DNA from: Opitutia bacterium ISCC 52
GTDB taxonomy: Bacteria; Verrucomicrobiota; Verrucomicrobiia; Opitutales; UBA2995
NCBI GenBank assembly: GCA_014529675.2
Contig: CP076040.1
Coordinates: forward strand, 1,984,001-2,048,000
Reading direction: 5' to 3'
Length of the DNA stretch: 64,000 bases
The translations under genes and the position numbers were made by a program. This document shows, one piece after another, positions 9,397-18,729 of this stretch (the first letter of the stretch is position 1; every line of letters starts with the position of its first letter). Below the pieces are notes generated by a model. That model worked only from the letters and a program-made list of their open reading frames with translations, was not told the origin of the DNA and searched no databases.

Positions 9397-10668
9397 ATGT
9401 CTCAATACCCAGATATTTTTCGTGTCCGCCAAACCTTTGAACGCCCTCTTGTTGAGGATATTGCTGCTGAAGTAGATGCTCAGCTATCGAGCCTCACTTT
9501 AGGTAAAAAAATTCAACCTGGCGAAACGGTAGCGATCACCGCGGGTAGCCGCGGCATCGCCAACATCCATTTGGTGATCAAGGGCATTGTGGATCATGTG
9601 AAAAGCTTGGGCGGCAGCCCATTCATTGTTCCGGCTATGGGAAGTCATGGGGGTGGAACGCCAGAAGGACAGCGCGGTATCATTGAGGGCTACGGTATTA
9701 CCGAAGATTTTTGTGGCTGCCCCATCAAGGCTAGCATGGAGACGATCATTGTTTGCGAAGCTGCTGAAGGGTTTCCGGTTCACTTTGATAAACATGCCTC
9801 TGAGGCGGATCACGTAATTGTATGTGGTCGGGTGAAGCCTCATACCAATTTCTTTGGTGATATCCAAAGCGGGCTCATGAAAATGATGCTTATCGGTCTT
9901 GGTAAGCACAACGGTGCCAAGATCTATCATCGTGCGATTAAGGACTTTGAATTCGGTCAGATTGTACGAAGCGTAGGGCGCGAAGTGCTCGCTAAATGCA
10001 GTGTAGTGGCTGGACTGGCCATTGTTGAAAACGCCTATGATGAAACGGGTAAGCTGCAAGCGGTCGCCCCGGAAGATTTTGAAGAAGAGGAGAAAGAACT
10101 ATTGGCATTGGCAAGAAGTTGGCTGCCTCGTCTTCCTTTCGACCAGATCGATTTACTGTTGATCGACCAAATCGGGAAAAACATCAGTGGAACCGGTTTT
10201 GATACCAATGTAGTGGGTAGAAAAGACGGCTATCATAAATCAGGTCCAAAAGAGATTCCACAAACCCGTTTGATTGGCATGCGTGGTTTAACTGAAGAAA
10301 CTCATGGGAATGGATGTGGAGTCGGTAATGTTGAGTTTTCGCTCACAAGAGCGATTGATCAGATAGACCTGAAGATTACGCGCATCAATTGTTTGACGGG
10401 CGGAGAAGCCGCTGGAGCAGCGATTCCCATCCATTATCCGACAGACAGCGAAGTACTCGATAACGCTCTACCTCTCATCGGATTGACCGATCCTGAAAAT
10501 GCCAAGCTGATGTGGATTCAGGATACGCTTCATGTATCGGAGCTGGAATGTTCGGTCGCCTATCTGGATGAAGCTCGGGAGAGAAATAATTTGGAAATTA
10601 TAGTGGAGCCACGACCGTTGCCATTGGACGAGCATGGAATGCTTCCAGAAGTAAAATCCCTTGGTTAG
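9397..10668 (+). CDS. LarA-like (lactate racemase superfamily, Lar_N/DUF2088) protein
   Basis: A 423-residue cytoplasmic protein without signal peptide. The N-terminal half has a Rossmann-like segment with VAITAGSRGIANIH and VPAMGSHGGGTPEGQ, then KPHTNFFGDIQSGLMKMM and GLGKHNGAK. These match the LarA superfamily, whose characterised members use a nickel-pincer cofactor for racemisation or epimerisation of 2-hydroxyacids; many paralogues with other substrates exist. The His and Lys in HTNFFGD and GLGKHNGAK are the likely cofactor-proximal residues, by comparison from memory. No larB, larC or larE cofactor genes are in this window, so nickel dependence cannot be tested here. It is followed directly by a sulfatase remnant. 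Family confident, substrate unknown. Confidence 0.7.
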   Translation: MSQYPDIFRVRQTFERPLVEDIAAEVDAQLSSLTLGKKIQPGETVAITAGSRGIANIHLVIKGIVDHVKSLGGSPFIVPAMGSHGGGTPEGQRGIIEGYGITEDFCGCPIKASMETIIVCEAAEGFPVHFDKHASEADHVIVCGRVKPHTNFFGDIQSGLMKMMLIGLGKHNGAKIYHRAIKDFEFGQIVRSVGREVLAKCSVVAGLAIVENAYDETGKLQAVAPEDFEEEEKELLALARSWLPRLPFDQIDLLLIDQIGKNISGTGFDTNVVGRKDGYHKSGPKEIPQTRLIGMRGLTEETHGNGCGVGNVEFSLTRAIDQIDLKITRINCLTGGEAAGAAIPIHYPTDSEVLDNALPLIGLTDPENAKLMWIQDTLHVSELECSVAYLDEARERNNLEIIVEPRPLPLDEHGMLPEVKSLG

Positions 10669-10669
10669 A

Positions 10670-10939
10670 GCCCCATGGTCCTTTATTCAGTTTAGTATTG
10701 GAACTACTCAATCTAGTTGGTTGGCGGCTATCACAGATCGCTATAAACTGGTAATCGGTATAAACGAAATGCCCTGGCTGATTGACCTAGAAAAGGATCC
10801 GAATGAGCTGACGAACTATTACTCGGAAGCGAGCTATAAATCGGTTGTGAGTAAACTTACGGTTGAGTTGAAGGAATGGCTCACCCTGACAAACGATCCT
10901 GGATTAGAGGATCCTGATCTTGTGCGTTGGTTGGAGTAA
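10670..10939 (+). pseudogene. Sulfatase C-terminal remnant
   Basis: About 88 residues read AAITDRYKLVIGINEMPW then LIDLEKDPNELTNYY, the typical C-terminal end of type I sulfatases, closing with TAA at 10937-10939. Nothing upstream encodes the catalytic domain: the LarA-like gene ends at 10668. A TTG at 10661 could open the frame but gives no sulfatase start. The fragment is best read as the tail of a sulfatase of about 450-500 residues whose front was deleted, perhaps when the LarA-like gene arrived. Confidence 0.65.
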
Positions 10940-10941
10940 AA

Positions 10942-11111
10942 TGTAGGAGCTGCTTTAGCTGCGACTTTATGTAATCATAAAAACACAACCGAAGTGTTGC
11001 CGGCATGAATACTGGAATACAAAGTTACAAAATTCTGAGTTATCTGAGTCCATTTGCGTTCATCTGCGGTTAAATTGATTTCTCAGATTCGCAGCTAAAG
11101 CAGCTCCTACA
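10942..11111. repeat. Perfect 23-bp inverted repeat pair (REPIN-like)
   Basis: Bases 10942-10964 (starting TGTAGGAGCTGCTTTAGC) are exactly reverse-complementary, 23 of 23, to 11089-11111, with 124 bases between. The arms contain the TAGGAGC core seen at 3635. Two REP-type arms in opposite orientation around a short spacer are the layout of a REPIN, elements normally mobilised by a RAYT (REP-associated tyrosine transposase). No such transposase gene is in the window. The spacer holds no ORF. The gap between the sulfatase remnant and the DUF3604 gene is fully covered by this element. Confidence 0.7.
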
Positions 11112-11178
11112 AATTAATTGCTGAACGCATAAAATAAGAAAGCTTGTCAGTCCTGGTAAATATTCTGATGCTGATGGG

Positions 11179-13743
11179 GTGACAGCGACACGGTTACTTC
11201 TCTTTGCCTTTTTATCTGCGATTTTCTTGGACGATTCGTTATCGGCTCAGATGGCCAACCAGGATTACTTAACTCCTGAGTTGCGACAACAGGTTGAGCA
11301 GTTGAAGCAATCTATTCAGCAAAATCCAACCACTCCACGAACCTACACACCGCGAGCCAGAATTTTATGGGACTGGTCCAATGCTTATGCGCTTTCAGGG
11401 GGATTTCTGCCAGTGAATCTCACGACCGCCGTTCGGCCGGTGCTTCCTACAGTTCCATCAAGAAGGAATGCAACGGCAATAGACTACTACGTGAAGGAAC
11501 TTACTTTAGTAGATGAGGAGCCCGATGCGCTTGGAGAAGTGGTGGCTGATCTAGGCCCCTTCGAAGCCAGGACTTATGTAACGTTTAAACAGGAATTTCA
11601 TGTCGGATCAAAGCCGATTGAGAAAGGTGGAGGGATTCTGGTCGCCAGGCACTTCATGCCAGGATACGGTCCTTACCAAGTGGATGATCCTTCTGGTGAT
11701 AACTATATCTCGATAAGCAGTTCGAATCCGGACGTATCCTTTCAGAATGCTGGTTTCCCGATGAGCGGAATGCATGGAGCCTTTCGCGGTACGGCCCCGG
11801 CGCTTATTTTTAGAGTGGAAAAAGGAACTCTGAATCCAGGGGATGTGGTTACGGTTACCTATGGTGATCGATCAGGAGGAGGTCGTGGCTTACTGATGGG
11901 GAGCGCTTCAACGGATTTCTTACCGGTTCCTTTGTATGTCGATTTCGATGGCAGTGATCATTGTTACGCTTTGCCGATTCAACCTATTGCTGTGAGTGGA
12001 TCGGAGATCGCAGGCGTTCATGTGTTTGCTCCTTCTGTGGTTCGACCGGGTGAAACCTTTGATATTTCGGTTAGGGCTCAGGATTTATTCTACAACCGTG
12101 CCAAGGGACCCATTCCAGGATTTAAGGTCTACGCTAACGGCAAGTTATGGCAAACGGTCAGTGCTTCGGACCAGGCGATCACGGTGATTGCGAATCAGGC
12201 ATTCGAAAAGGCCGGTGTCTATCATGTCACTGCAGTTTCGGAGGATGGATCTATTGAAGGGGCCGGGAATCCGATACTCGTTTCCGAGACAGCCACCAAA
12301 ATTGCTTGGGGAGACACCCATGGTCATTCCGGGTTTGCTGAAGGGATAGGTACGCCGGATCGATTTATGGAATGGGCCAAGGAGGATGCTCGGCTGGAGT
12401 TTGTAACCCATTCGGAGCACGATATCTGGATGGATGATTTTGAGTGGAACGAGCTGGTAGCCAACGTAAAGGACTATTCGGAGCCAGGACGGTTCGTGGC
12501 TTACCTCGGCTATGAGTGGACGACTCAAAATCGATTCGGTGGTCATCACAATGTGCTGTTTAGAACGCCCGACAATAATTTCCGGATCCCCAACCAGATC
12601 TATCCAACGCTTTCCAGTCTATACCAAGGGCTGCGCGAGAACTTCTCGATGAAAGACGTATTGGTAATTCCTCATGCACACCAGGCAGGAGATTATCGTC
12701 AGAGTGATCCTGAGTTGCAGACCTTGGTTGAAATAATGTCCAAGCACGGCACCTTTGAATGGTTTGGTCGTATGTATTTGAATCATGGGCACGAAGTCGG
12801 GTTTATTGCGGCGAGCGATGATCACCTGAGTCAACCAGGTTATACCGCTCCGTCAGGTAACTATCATTCTCAGCGAGGTGGTTTGGCCGCAGTCTTAACG
12901 AATGATCAATCACGCGATGGTATTTTTGATGCTATGAAGTCATTGCAGGCGTATGCGACCAGTGGTGATAAAATTATTCTCGATGTCTCAATAAATAATC
13001 AGGGCATGGGACAGCGGATTCCCTTTCAGAAAAATAGAAAGATCGAAGGCAAGGTCATCGGAACGGTACCCATCAGCTCGATTACGGTTGTCAAAAACGA
13101 CGAAGAAATTTGGCACAAAGATTACCTAACGGTTAAGTCGGGCAACTTTGTGGATGAGGAAGAATTCTACATTACCTTTTCCAGCGAATCCTTTCCTATG
13201 CACCCGCAAGATAATCCGCGAGGAACACGTGGATGGAATGGCCGTTTGGAAATAGAAGGGGCAGATATTCTTTCCTTTGAAGGAAGCGATTTCCTTCATC
13301 CGGAGGTGAGTAATCTGGAGCGGGATCCTGACAAAATGAATGCGCTATTATTCGCCACGGGAACGCGGGGTGATACCAGTTCTATAAAATTGAAGCTAGC
13401 GAACATCCAACGCGGTGCGCAGGTGAAGCTGAGTTTCAATCCTGCTAGAGAGCAGGGGAGTCCAACTCGATTTCGACCCGCCGCCAGAATTGGTAGAGCC
13501 TCGGTTACTTTGTCTTTCGATGACCTGAAAAAAGGCCAAGCCCGCAAAGCGATTCCTTTGGATGTCTATCGGGATCGAGTAACCTTTCGACGGGTCATTA
13601 ACACAGGTGAAAAGGTCGTTGAATTTGCTCTGGCCGACGAAAGCCAAATGCAAGGTGATTATTACTACGTCCGTGTCGTTCAGGCCAACGATGCCATGGC
13701 TTGGTCGAGTCCCATCTGGGTGGGGGGAGTGGCGACTCGGTGA
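11179..13743 (+). CDS. Secreted DUF3604 protein (PHP-like metal hydrolase fold)
   Basis: An 854-residue protein with a GTG start and signal peptide (LLLFAFLSAIFLDDSLSA). N-terminal beta-rich regions of about 370 residues precede the DUF3604 domain, which opens with WGDTHGHSGFAEGIGTP near residue 377 and continues with FVTHSEHDIWMDD near 408: the paired HxH and HSEHD are the expected metal ligands of this PHP-related family. Other family segments include VIPHAHQAG and FIAASDDHLSQPG. Family members are exported and common in marine Verrucomicrobia, Bacteroidota and Proteobacteria; no reaction is firmly established. Its TGA directly abuts the stop codon of the convergent esterase gene, with zero bases between. 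Confidence 0.85.
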   Translation: MTATRLLLFAFLSAIFLDDSLSAQMANQDYLTPELRQQVEQLKQSIQQNPTTPRTYTPRARILWDWSNAYALSGGFLPVNLTTAVRPVLPTVPSRRNATAIDYYVKELTLVDEEPDALGEVVADLGPFEARTYVTFKQEFHVGSKPIEKGGGILVARHFMPGYGPYQVDDPSGDNYISISSSNPDVSFQNAGFPMSGMHGAFRGTAPALIFRVEKGTLNPGDVVTVTYGDRSGGGRGLLMGSASTDFLPVPLYVDFDGSDHCYALPIQPIAVSGSEIAGVHVFAPSVVRPGETFDISVRAQDLFYNRAKGPIPGFKVYANGKLWQTVSASDQAITVIANQAFEKAGVYHVTAVSEDGSIEGAGNPILVSETATKIAWGDTHGHSGFAEGIGTPDRFMEWAKEDARLEFVTHSEHDIWMDDFEWNELVANVKDYSEPGRFVAYLGYEWTTQNRFGGHHNVLFRTPDNNFRIPNQIYPTLSSLYQGLRENFSMKDVLVIPHAHQAGDYRQSDPELQTLVEIMSKHGTFEWFGRMYLNHGHEVGFIAASDDHLSQPGYTAPSGNYHSQRGGLAAVLTNDQSRDGIFDAMKSLQAYATSGDKIILDVSINNQGMGQRIPFQKNRKIEGKVIGTVPISSITVVKNDEEIWHKDYLTVKSGNFVDEEEFYITFSSESFPMHPQDNPRGTRGWNGRLEIEGADILSFEGSDFLHPEVSNLERDPDKMNALLFATGTRGDTSSIKLKLANIQRGAQVKLSFNPAREQGSPTRFRPAARIGRASVTLSFDDLKKGQARKAIPLDVYRDRVTFRRVINTGEKVVEFALADESQMQGDYYYVRVVQANDAMAWSSPIWVGGVATR

Positions 13744-14658
13744 TCACTTAATCCTCTGCCTAAATAACCAATCCCATACACTAGGTGTAGGATCACAGCG
13801 ATCGCTGCTCATGTGGGTGATGTAACCTTTTTCCTGGTTATCACCTTTGTAGTAGAAAGCAAAATTGCTGGCGTTGTGTTTCACGTCTTTGAGGATGGTG
13901 AACTTCATATTCCCATTCTGTTTCTTCATTTTCTCGAAAATAGAGCTGGAAAAATCAAACGGCACGACGGGATCAACGTCGCCGTGAAAGGCCCAAATGG
14001 GTGTGCTTTTTAACGCGCTCATATTTTTGAAAGGCATTAACCCGCCGGCACTTGGAATAGCTGCGGCAAATTTATTGGGTTCCGCCCAAATAGCATTCCA
14101 GGCTCCTATGCCACCCAAAGAATGTCCCATGACGTAAATACGTTTGGTATCGATGGAATAATCACGGGCGATTTGCTCTATAAGAAGGAAGGCCATGGTT
14201 AGGCTTCCAGTTGATACCGCATCTGACGAATAGCGTCCGCTTTCAAAAAGTGCTTTCCATCCCGGTGAAAAGTTTCTGATCTCCTCTGTAGAAAATTTGG
14301 GAATCTTCTCATTAAAAAGAGCCCAGGAACTCCTCGATTGAGGAGCAACTACTACACAGGGATATTTTTTACGCCATGACTGATCGACAAAGACTTCAGT
14401 CCAATTACGCATTTGAGATTCGTTGTCATCTCCAACGCCACCAGCTCCGTGAAGGTTGAGAATGAGAGGGTATTTCTGCTTAGGGTCATAATTATCCGGT
14501 AGGAGAAATCTATAGGGCATTCCTTTGAAATCAAGGGCCTCATAAGTATTAAGAACTTCAGGAGGAATACCTGCACCTTTATTGCCTGCCCGATTCTGGG
14601 CGAAGGTGATGGATGCTGAAAGTAGTATAAAGAGTAGGAGCCTAAGTAAGAGTTTCAT
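13744..14658 (-). CDS. Secreted alpha/beta-hydrolase, PHB depolymerase/feruloyl esterase-like
   Basis: A 304-residue protein with a clear signal peptide (LLLRLLLFILLSASITFA). It has the oxyanion segment NLHGAGG (about 68-74), nucleophile elbow GHSLGG with Ser180, acid Asp in HGDVD (227 or 229) and His261 in DVKHNAS, all in the right order for a serine hydrolase. Such secreted esterases release acyl groups from plant or algal polysaccharides or degrade polyesters. It starts 11 bases after the stop of the M20 amidohydrolase gene on the same strand, so the two are probably co-transcribed. Its stop abuts that of the DUF3604 gene on the other strand. Confidence 0.85.
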   Translation of the reverse strand: MKLLLRLLLFILLSASITFAQNRAGNKGAGIPPEVLNTYEALDFKGMPYRFLLPDNYDPKQKYPLILNLHGAGGVGDDNESQMRNWTEVFVDQSWRKKYPCVVVAPQSRSSWALFNEKIPKFSTEEIRNFSPGWKALFESGRYSSDAVSTGSLTMAFLLIEQIARDYSIDTKRIYVMGHSLGGIGAWNAIWAEPNKFAAAIPSAGGLMPFKNMSALKSTPIWAFHGDVDPVVPFDFSSSIFEKMKKQNGNMKFTILKDVKHNASNFAFYYKGDNQEKGYITHMSSDRCDPTPSVWDWLFRQRIK

Positions 14659-14669
14659 GCTTGAATATT

Positions 14670-16112
14670 TTATTTACGGTAATCGAGTGGGGGATCGCGG
14701 TCCCCTAAGAGTGGGTAGTAATCAAAGTCTTGGCCGCGAGCCATGTTCCATTCTTTTCGGGCTGCTTTAATAAGTTTTGGATTCTGATAAAGATCTGCTG
14801 CGGTCATTGCCAAGGTTTTGGCCGCATTGATCATGCCTTTGTGAGCTATGCTGGTTCCTCCTGCAGCTACTGCCTGCCAGGTATGGGCTGAGGTGCCCGG
14901 AACCCAGGTAGCGGTTCTTAGTCCTGCTGTAGGGACCAACCAACTTACATCTCCTACGTCAGTTGAACCTCGACCGTGGTTTAGTTTTAATTCTGCAAGC
15001 TGTTTTTCTGCTCCAACCGATTGTTCCGGTTGTACCAGGGTTTTGTAGAGTTTTTCAGCAAATGCGGTTTCTTCCTTGGAATAGTGGACGCCGCCTACTT
15101 TAAGCAGGTTATCGTGCATCATGGACGCTAAAGTTTCGTTGGGGAGTAAGTTGTAGTTTCCATGAATTACCTCGTAGTCCATTTCAGTGCCCGTTCCCTT
15201 TGCGGCTCCTTCAGCTGTCAAGACGAGTCGCTCAAATAACTCTCTGACCACATGATAGTCGGGATGTCGGATGTAATAAAATACTTCAGCAAATTCTGGA
15301 ACGATATTGGGAGCCTCGCCGCCTTTGGTAATCACATAATGAATACGTGTTGTTTCCGGTACGTGTTCACGCATGAGGTTGGCCATGTAGTTCATCGCTT
15401 CAACTCCGTCCAGTGCGGACTTGCCTTTATGGGGTGCGCCAGCTGCATGAGCGGCGACACCGTAAAATCGGAATTTTGCTGACTTGTTTGCCAGAGATGT
15501 TGCTGCAGAAGCATTGTTGGATGAACTGGGATGCCAATGTAGCATGATATCGATATCGTCGTAGAGACCGGCTCTACCCATATAAACTTTTCCTGAACCA
15601 CCTTCCTCCGCGGGGGTCCCGTAGAGTCGAATGGTTCCCTTTAGTTCTCCGGTTTGAATCTGTTCTTTAATCGCAACCGCTGCTGCAAGTGAAGCGGCGC
15701 CAAACAGATGGTGTCCGCATGCATGGCCTGCAGCTCCATCAATACGTGGGTCGCGTTCTGTAGTAGCTGTTTGAGATAAGCCGGGTAGGGCATCAAATTC
15801 AGCCATGATACCTATGACAGGTTTCCCGCTGCCGTATGTAGCCACAAATGCAGTGGGTATGTCGGCAACTCCTTGTTTGATTGAAAATCCAGATTCCTCC
15901 GCAGCTTTCTGAAGGAGTTGGGAGCTTTCCGTTTCGAGGTATCCGACTTCAGCCAACTCCCATATTTTGTGAGCGATTTCTGCATATTTCTCTGAAGATT
16001 GATCAATTGATAATTGCAGTTGGCTCTTCAGTTTATCTGTATCCCCTAAAACGGGATATGCAAAGGATCCAACAAATAGTGAAACTACAACGATAAGCGA
16101 TTTTAAGGGCAT
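14670..16112 (-). CDS. Secreted M20-family amidohydrolase (AbgB/carboxypeptidase-like)
   Basis: A 480-residue metalloamidase. A signal peptide (SLIVVVSLFVGSFAYPVLG) leads a catalytic domain with AEFDALP (104-110), the metal-binding GHACGHH (129-135) and catalytic/metal PAEEGGSGK (Glu169-Glu170), then a dimerisation domain with GVAAHAAGAPHKGKSALD. The closest characterised relatives in architecture are p-aminobenzoyl-glutamate hydrolase subunit B and N-acyl amino acid amidohydrolases, zinc or manganese enzymes that cleave acyl-amino acid bonds. Export is unusual for AbgB proper and points to scavenging of acylated amino acids outside the cytoplasm. It is the upstream gene of a probable two-gene operon with the esterase. 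Confidence 0.85.
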   Translation of the reverse strand: MPLKSLIVVVSLFVGSFAYPVLGDTDKLKSQLQLSIDQSSEKYAEIAHKIWELAEVGYLETESSQLLQKAAEESGFSIKQGVADIPTAFVATYGSGKPVIGIMAEFDALPGLSQTATTERDPRIDGAAGHACGHHLFGAASLAAAVAIKEQIQTGELKGTIRLYGTPAEEGGSGKVYMGRAGLYDDIDIMLHWHPSSSNNASAATSLANKSAKFRFYGVAAHAAGAPHKGKSALDGVEAMNYMANLMREHVPETTRIHYVITKGGEAPNIVPEFAEVFYYIRHPDYHVVRELFERLVLTAEGAAKGTGTEMDYEVIHGNYNLLPNETLASMMHDNLLKVGGVHYSKEETAFAEKLYKTLVQPEQSVGAEKQLAELKLNHGRGSTDVGDVSWLVPTAGLRTATWVPGTSAHTWQAVAAGGTSIAHKGMINAAKTLAMTAADLYQNPKLIKAARKEWNMARGQDFDYYPLLGDRDPPLDYRK

Positions 16113-16219
16113 AGTTGATATGATAGAATTTATGAAACTCTAACTATGATGGTAATCGTAGATGGGGGCAATATTGGAAATTCAATTGCCTTCTATAAAA
16201 TCACCAGGTTTTTGAGCTT

Positions 16220-17497
16220 CTAGCTGAGTTGATAGAAGCTTTGCTCAACTTGACCCATATCTGAATACGTGATTCCCGGTCTAGGATCTCGAGTATTCGT
16301 TTTATTCATCTTTTTTGAGAATGGATCTGGGATAAAACTTTCCGCTGTTTTTTCGGGATTGTTTAAATAACCTCTCCCAACTAAACTGCCTCCGGTCAGC
16401 AATTCGCCGGGTGAACCGTCTGTGACGATTTTCATTTTGTCATTTACGATATAGAGTTGGGTGTCGTTTAGAGCTTTTCCGATTGGCAAAGAATTGCTTT
16501 CGGTTTGCGGAATCTCATCTGCGATTTGGAAGGTCGCAACGCCGACGGTGGTTTCGGTGGGTCCATAGTGATTGAATATTTCACACCCAGCGGCGGCTTC
16601 TTTCCAGGCAACTACCCATTCTCGCTTGGAGGATTCTCCTCCGAGAGTTAGCACTTGCGTTGGGAGTACCTGTCCTGGGTTTAGGTCTCCTTGCAGGGTA
16701 GCCAACAAAGAGGGGACTATCTTCAGGGTGTCTGGTTGATATGTCTCTAGGTATTCGACAAACCTTTGAGAATTGGTTGTTTGCTCTTCTGAGAGAATAT
16801 GCAGGGCTCCTCGAGTTGTCAGTGCTGAGAAAATGGGTCCATTGCCGGCGTCTGCTGCAATGGAAGATGCAAGTGCATGAATCTAAGGACTCCTCACTGA
16901 CAACCTGTCGCAAAGGGCATAAATATATGAGACTATATTCCTGTGTTCTATGCAGGCTCCTTTGGGGTTACCTGTAGATCCACTTGTGTAGATGATGTAG
17001 GCAAGATTGTTTGGGGTTACTTGTTGACATTCAGTTTTCCCATCGACCTCCACTTGTACAGGTAAGTTTAGTAAATCTATTTTTGTTTCGATAGACTCAA
17101 ACTTGGAAAGATGTGGAGTCGTTGTTATTCCTATATCGGAGTCTAGATCCTTCAGAATGTAATCGATTCTTGATTGTGGAAATTTTGGATCAATGGGTGC
17201 ATAAGCTGCCCCCGACTTTAGGATGCCATAGATCCCAGCAATCATTTCAAGTGAGCGGTCTAAACAAATTGGGATGATTATTTCGGGACCTGCCCCCTGT
17301 TTTAGCAAATTGGAAGAAAGGATCGATGCCCTGGTTTCAAGCTCCTGGTAAGTAAGCGAAGACCCCTCATAAAGCACAGCAATAGAATCTGGGTGCTGTC
17401 TGCTTGCTTTGGCAATTAACTCATGTAGGCAGCAATCAGAGTATTCACTCCTCAGTCCCTCTAAAATCTCAGAAAGCTTAATTGTTTTTCCAGCCAT
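16220..17497 (-). pseudogene. NRPS adenylation domain gene, broken by an amber codon and truncated
   Basis: From ATG 17497 the protein reads as an amino-acid adenylation domain: LTYQELETRAS, then IIYTSGSTGNPKGACIEHRN (core A3). TAG at 16883-16885 interrupts it, and the same frame resumes as IAADAGNGPIFSALTTRGAL, LTLGGESSKREW, then NHYGPTETTVG (core A5), ending TAA at 16220. After A5 the expected A6-A8 cores degrade (YTGDL-like region reads YSDMGQVEQ) and the gene stops, so A8-A10 and any carrier domain are missing. The residual length is about 425 codons. The signature is of a once functional A domain, probably with carrier domain, now lost. No other NRPS, PKS or phosphopantetheinyl transferase gene lies nearby. 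Confidence 0.8.
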
Positions 17498-17532
17498 ATC
17501 CTATGGTTTTCGATCCGAAAAAAAGTATAGCT

Positions 17533-18711
17533 TTAGAAGGGCATAAATTCGAGTTCGAAGACACGATCCACAATCCAAAGTGAGGCAATGACCCCAATGA
17601 CGGCTGATCCCAGTCGTAATTTTATGGGCTGGTAAAATGCCTGTTTTCGCAGCAAGAAAATAAGAGGGAAGAAGGCAACTGCAATGGCTAGTTGTCCGAT
17701 CTCGACTCCTATGTTAAAGCTGAATAATGCGATTGCGAGGGTTCCAGTCGGTAGCTCCAGGTCTGCCAATACATTGGCAAACCCAAATCCATGAATGAAG
17801 CCGAATCCCAGTGCAACTGCCCAAACTCGATCACTTACCATGGGGTATATGTTGTTGAGCGCAGCTAATACGACCGAGAGTGCAATGACTGCCTCTACCC
17901 ATTTAGAAGGGAGCGTGACAATGTCTAGGGTAGCTAGGGTCAGGGTAACAGAGTGAGCGATGGTGAATGCTGTGACTACTTTTAGTACGTTATAGAAAGC
18001 AGCTTTAAAATTTAGAACAGGAACCCATTTCCCTTTTTCCAATCTCAAAACGGATGGCAAAAGGAGGGCGATAAGAAATAGGATATGGTCAATACCAATC
18101 CAGATATGCCAAACTCCTTCAATTGTGAATACAATGAATTGTTCGAAAGCGCTTTCTGCTGGTTTCCAGGAATTATTATCCAGAGAAATAATACCAACCT
18201 TCGATTCTTCGGCTAACTCGAGTTCAATGTTAATCGTATGTTGCGGATCGAATTTGAAGTATTCGCTGAAGGTGACCCTTAAGGCATCTACATTTACTGG
18301 TCCCGTAGTGAAAGGGATCATGGTGTGGACTCCATCTTCGGTCGTTACTTGTTCGGGCGAGGAAGTCGTAAAGGGAACTTCGGCTCCGTCCGATTCTATC
18401 TTCAAGAAAGGAAGCTTGGTTATGCCTCGGCTACTTTTATCAAAAACGGCGTTGTCTCCAAGTGTTTGGAGCAGAGTGTCTTCAAGCATCAAATCAATGG
18501 ATACCACATCTACATTTGCTACATGGAATTCTCCCTTGAAAGTAGAGTTTTCTTGATGTTCCAGGACAAGAGAACTGTTGCCGGGTTGATGAGCAAAAAG
18601 GCAATTGCCCGAAAAGAGAATGCCGACGAGTAGAAGAGGGCTTGATAATGCTGAACATCTAATCCTAGAGAATGTCCTGCTGAATTTGGTATTTAGTTTC
18701 GTGTTCCACAT
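17533..18711 (-). CDS. HupE/UreJ-like membrane protein with periplasmic N-terminal domain
   Basis: A 392-residue protein: N-terminal signal (SSPLLLVGILFSGNCLFA), about 150 residues of periplasmic beta-rich domain, then six or so membrane helices. The helices carry the HupE/UreJ_2 hallmarks GVWHIWIGIDHILFLIAL, FTIAHSVTLTLA and GFGFIHGFGFA, with conserved His and Asp residues suited to metal binding. HupE/UreJ proteins are linked to nickel or cobalt uptake, but this long variant is not characterised. ATG 18711 is preferred; TTG at 18720 would add three residues. It starts about 18 bases after a DUF4198 gene, a domain itself associated with Co/Ni uptake, so the two likely form one unit. Confidence 0.8.
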   Translation of the reverse strand: MWNTKLNTKFSRTFSRIRCSALSSPLLLVGILFSGNCLFAHQPGNSSLVLEHQENSTFKGEFHVANVDVVSIDLMLEDTLLQTLGDNAVFDKSSRGITKLPFLKIESDGAEVPFTTSSPEQVTTEDGVHTMIPFTTGPVNVDALRVTFSEYFKFDPQHTINIELELAEESKVGIISLDNNSWKPAESAFEQFIVFTIEGVWHIWIGIDHILFLIALLLPSVLRLEKGKWVPVLNFKAAFYNVLKVVTAFTIAHSVTLTLATLDIVTLPSKWVEAVIALSVVLAALNNIYPMVSDRVWAVALGFGFIHGFGFANVLADLELPTGTLAIALFSFNIGVEIGQLAIAVAFFPLIFLLRKQAFYQPIKLRLGSAVIGVIASLWIVDRVFELEFMPF

Positions 18712-18729
18712 TTTTCGCAATGGTATTTG

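Noticed and set aside
16581-16913. 110-residue minus-strand ORF across the amber codon of the NRPS gene
   Set aside because: The NRPS frame continues in its own frame on both sides; this one has no family resemblance.
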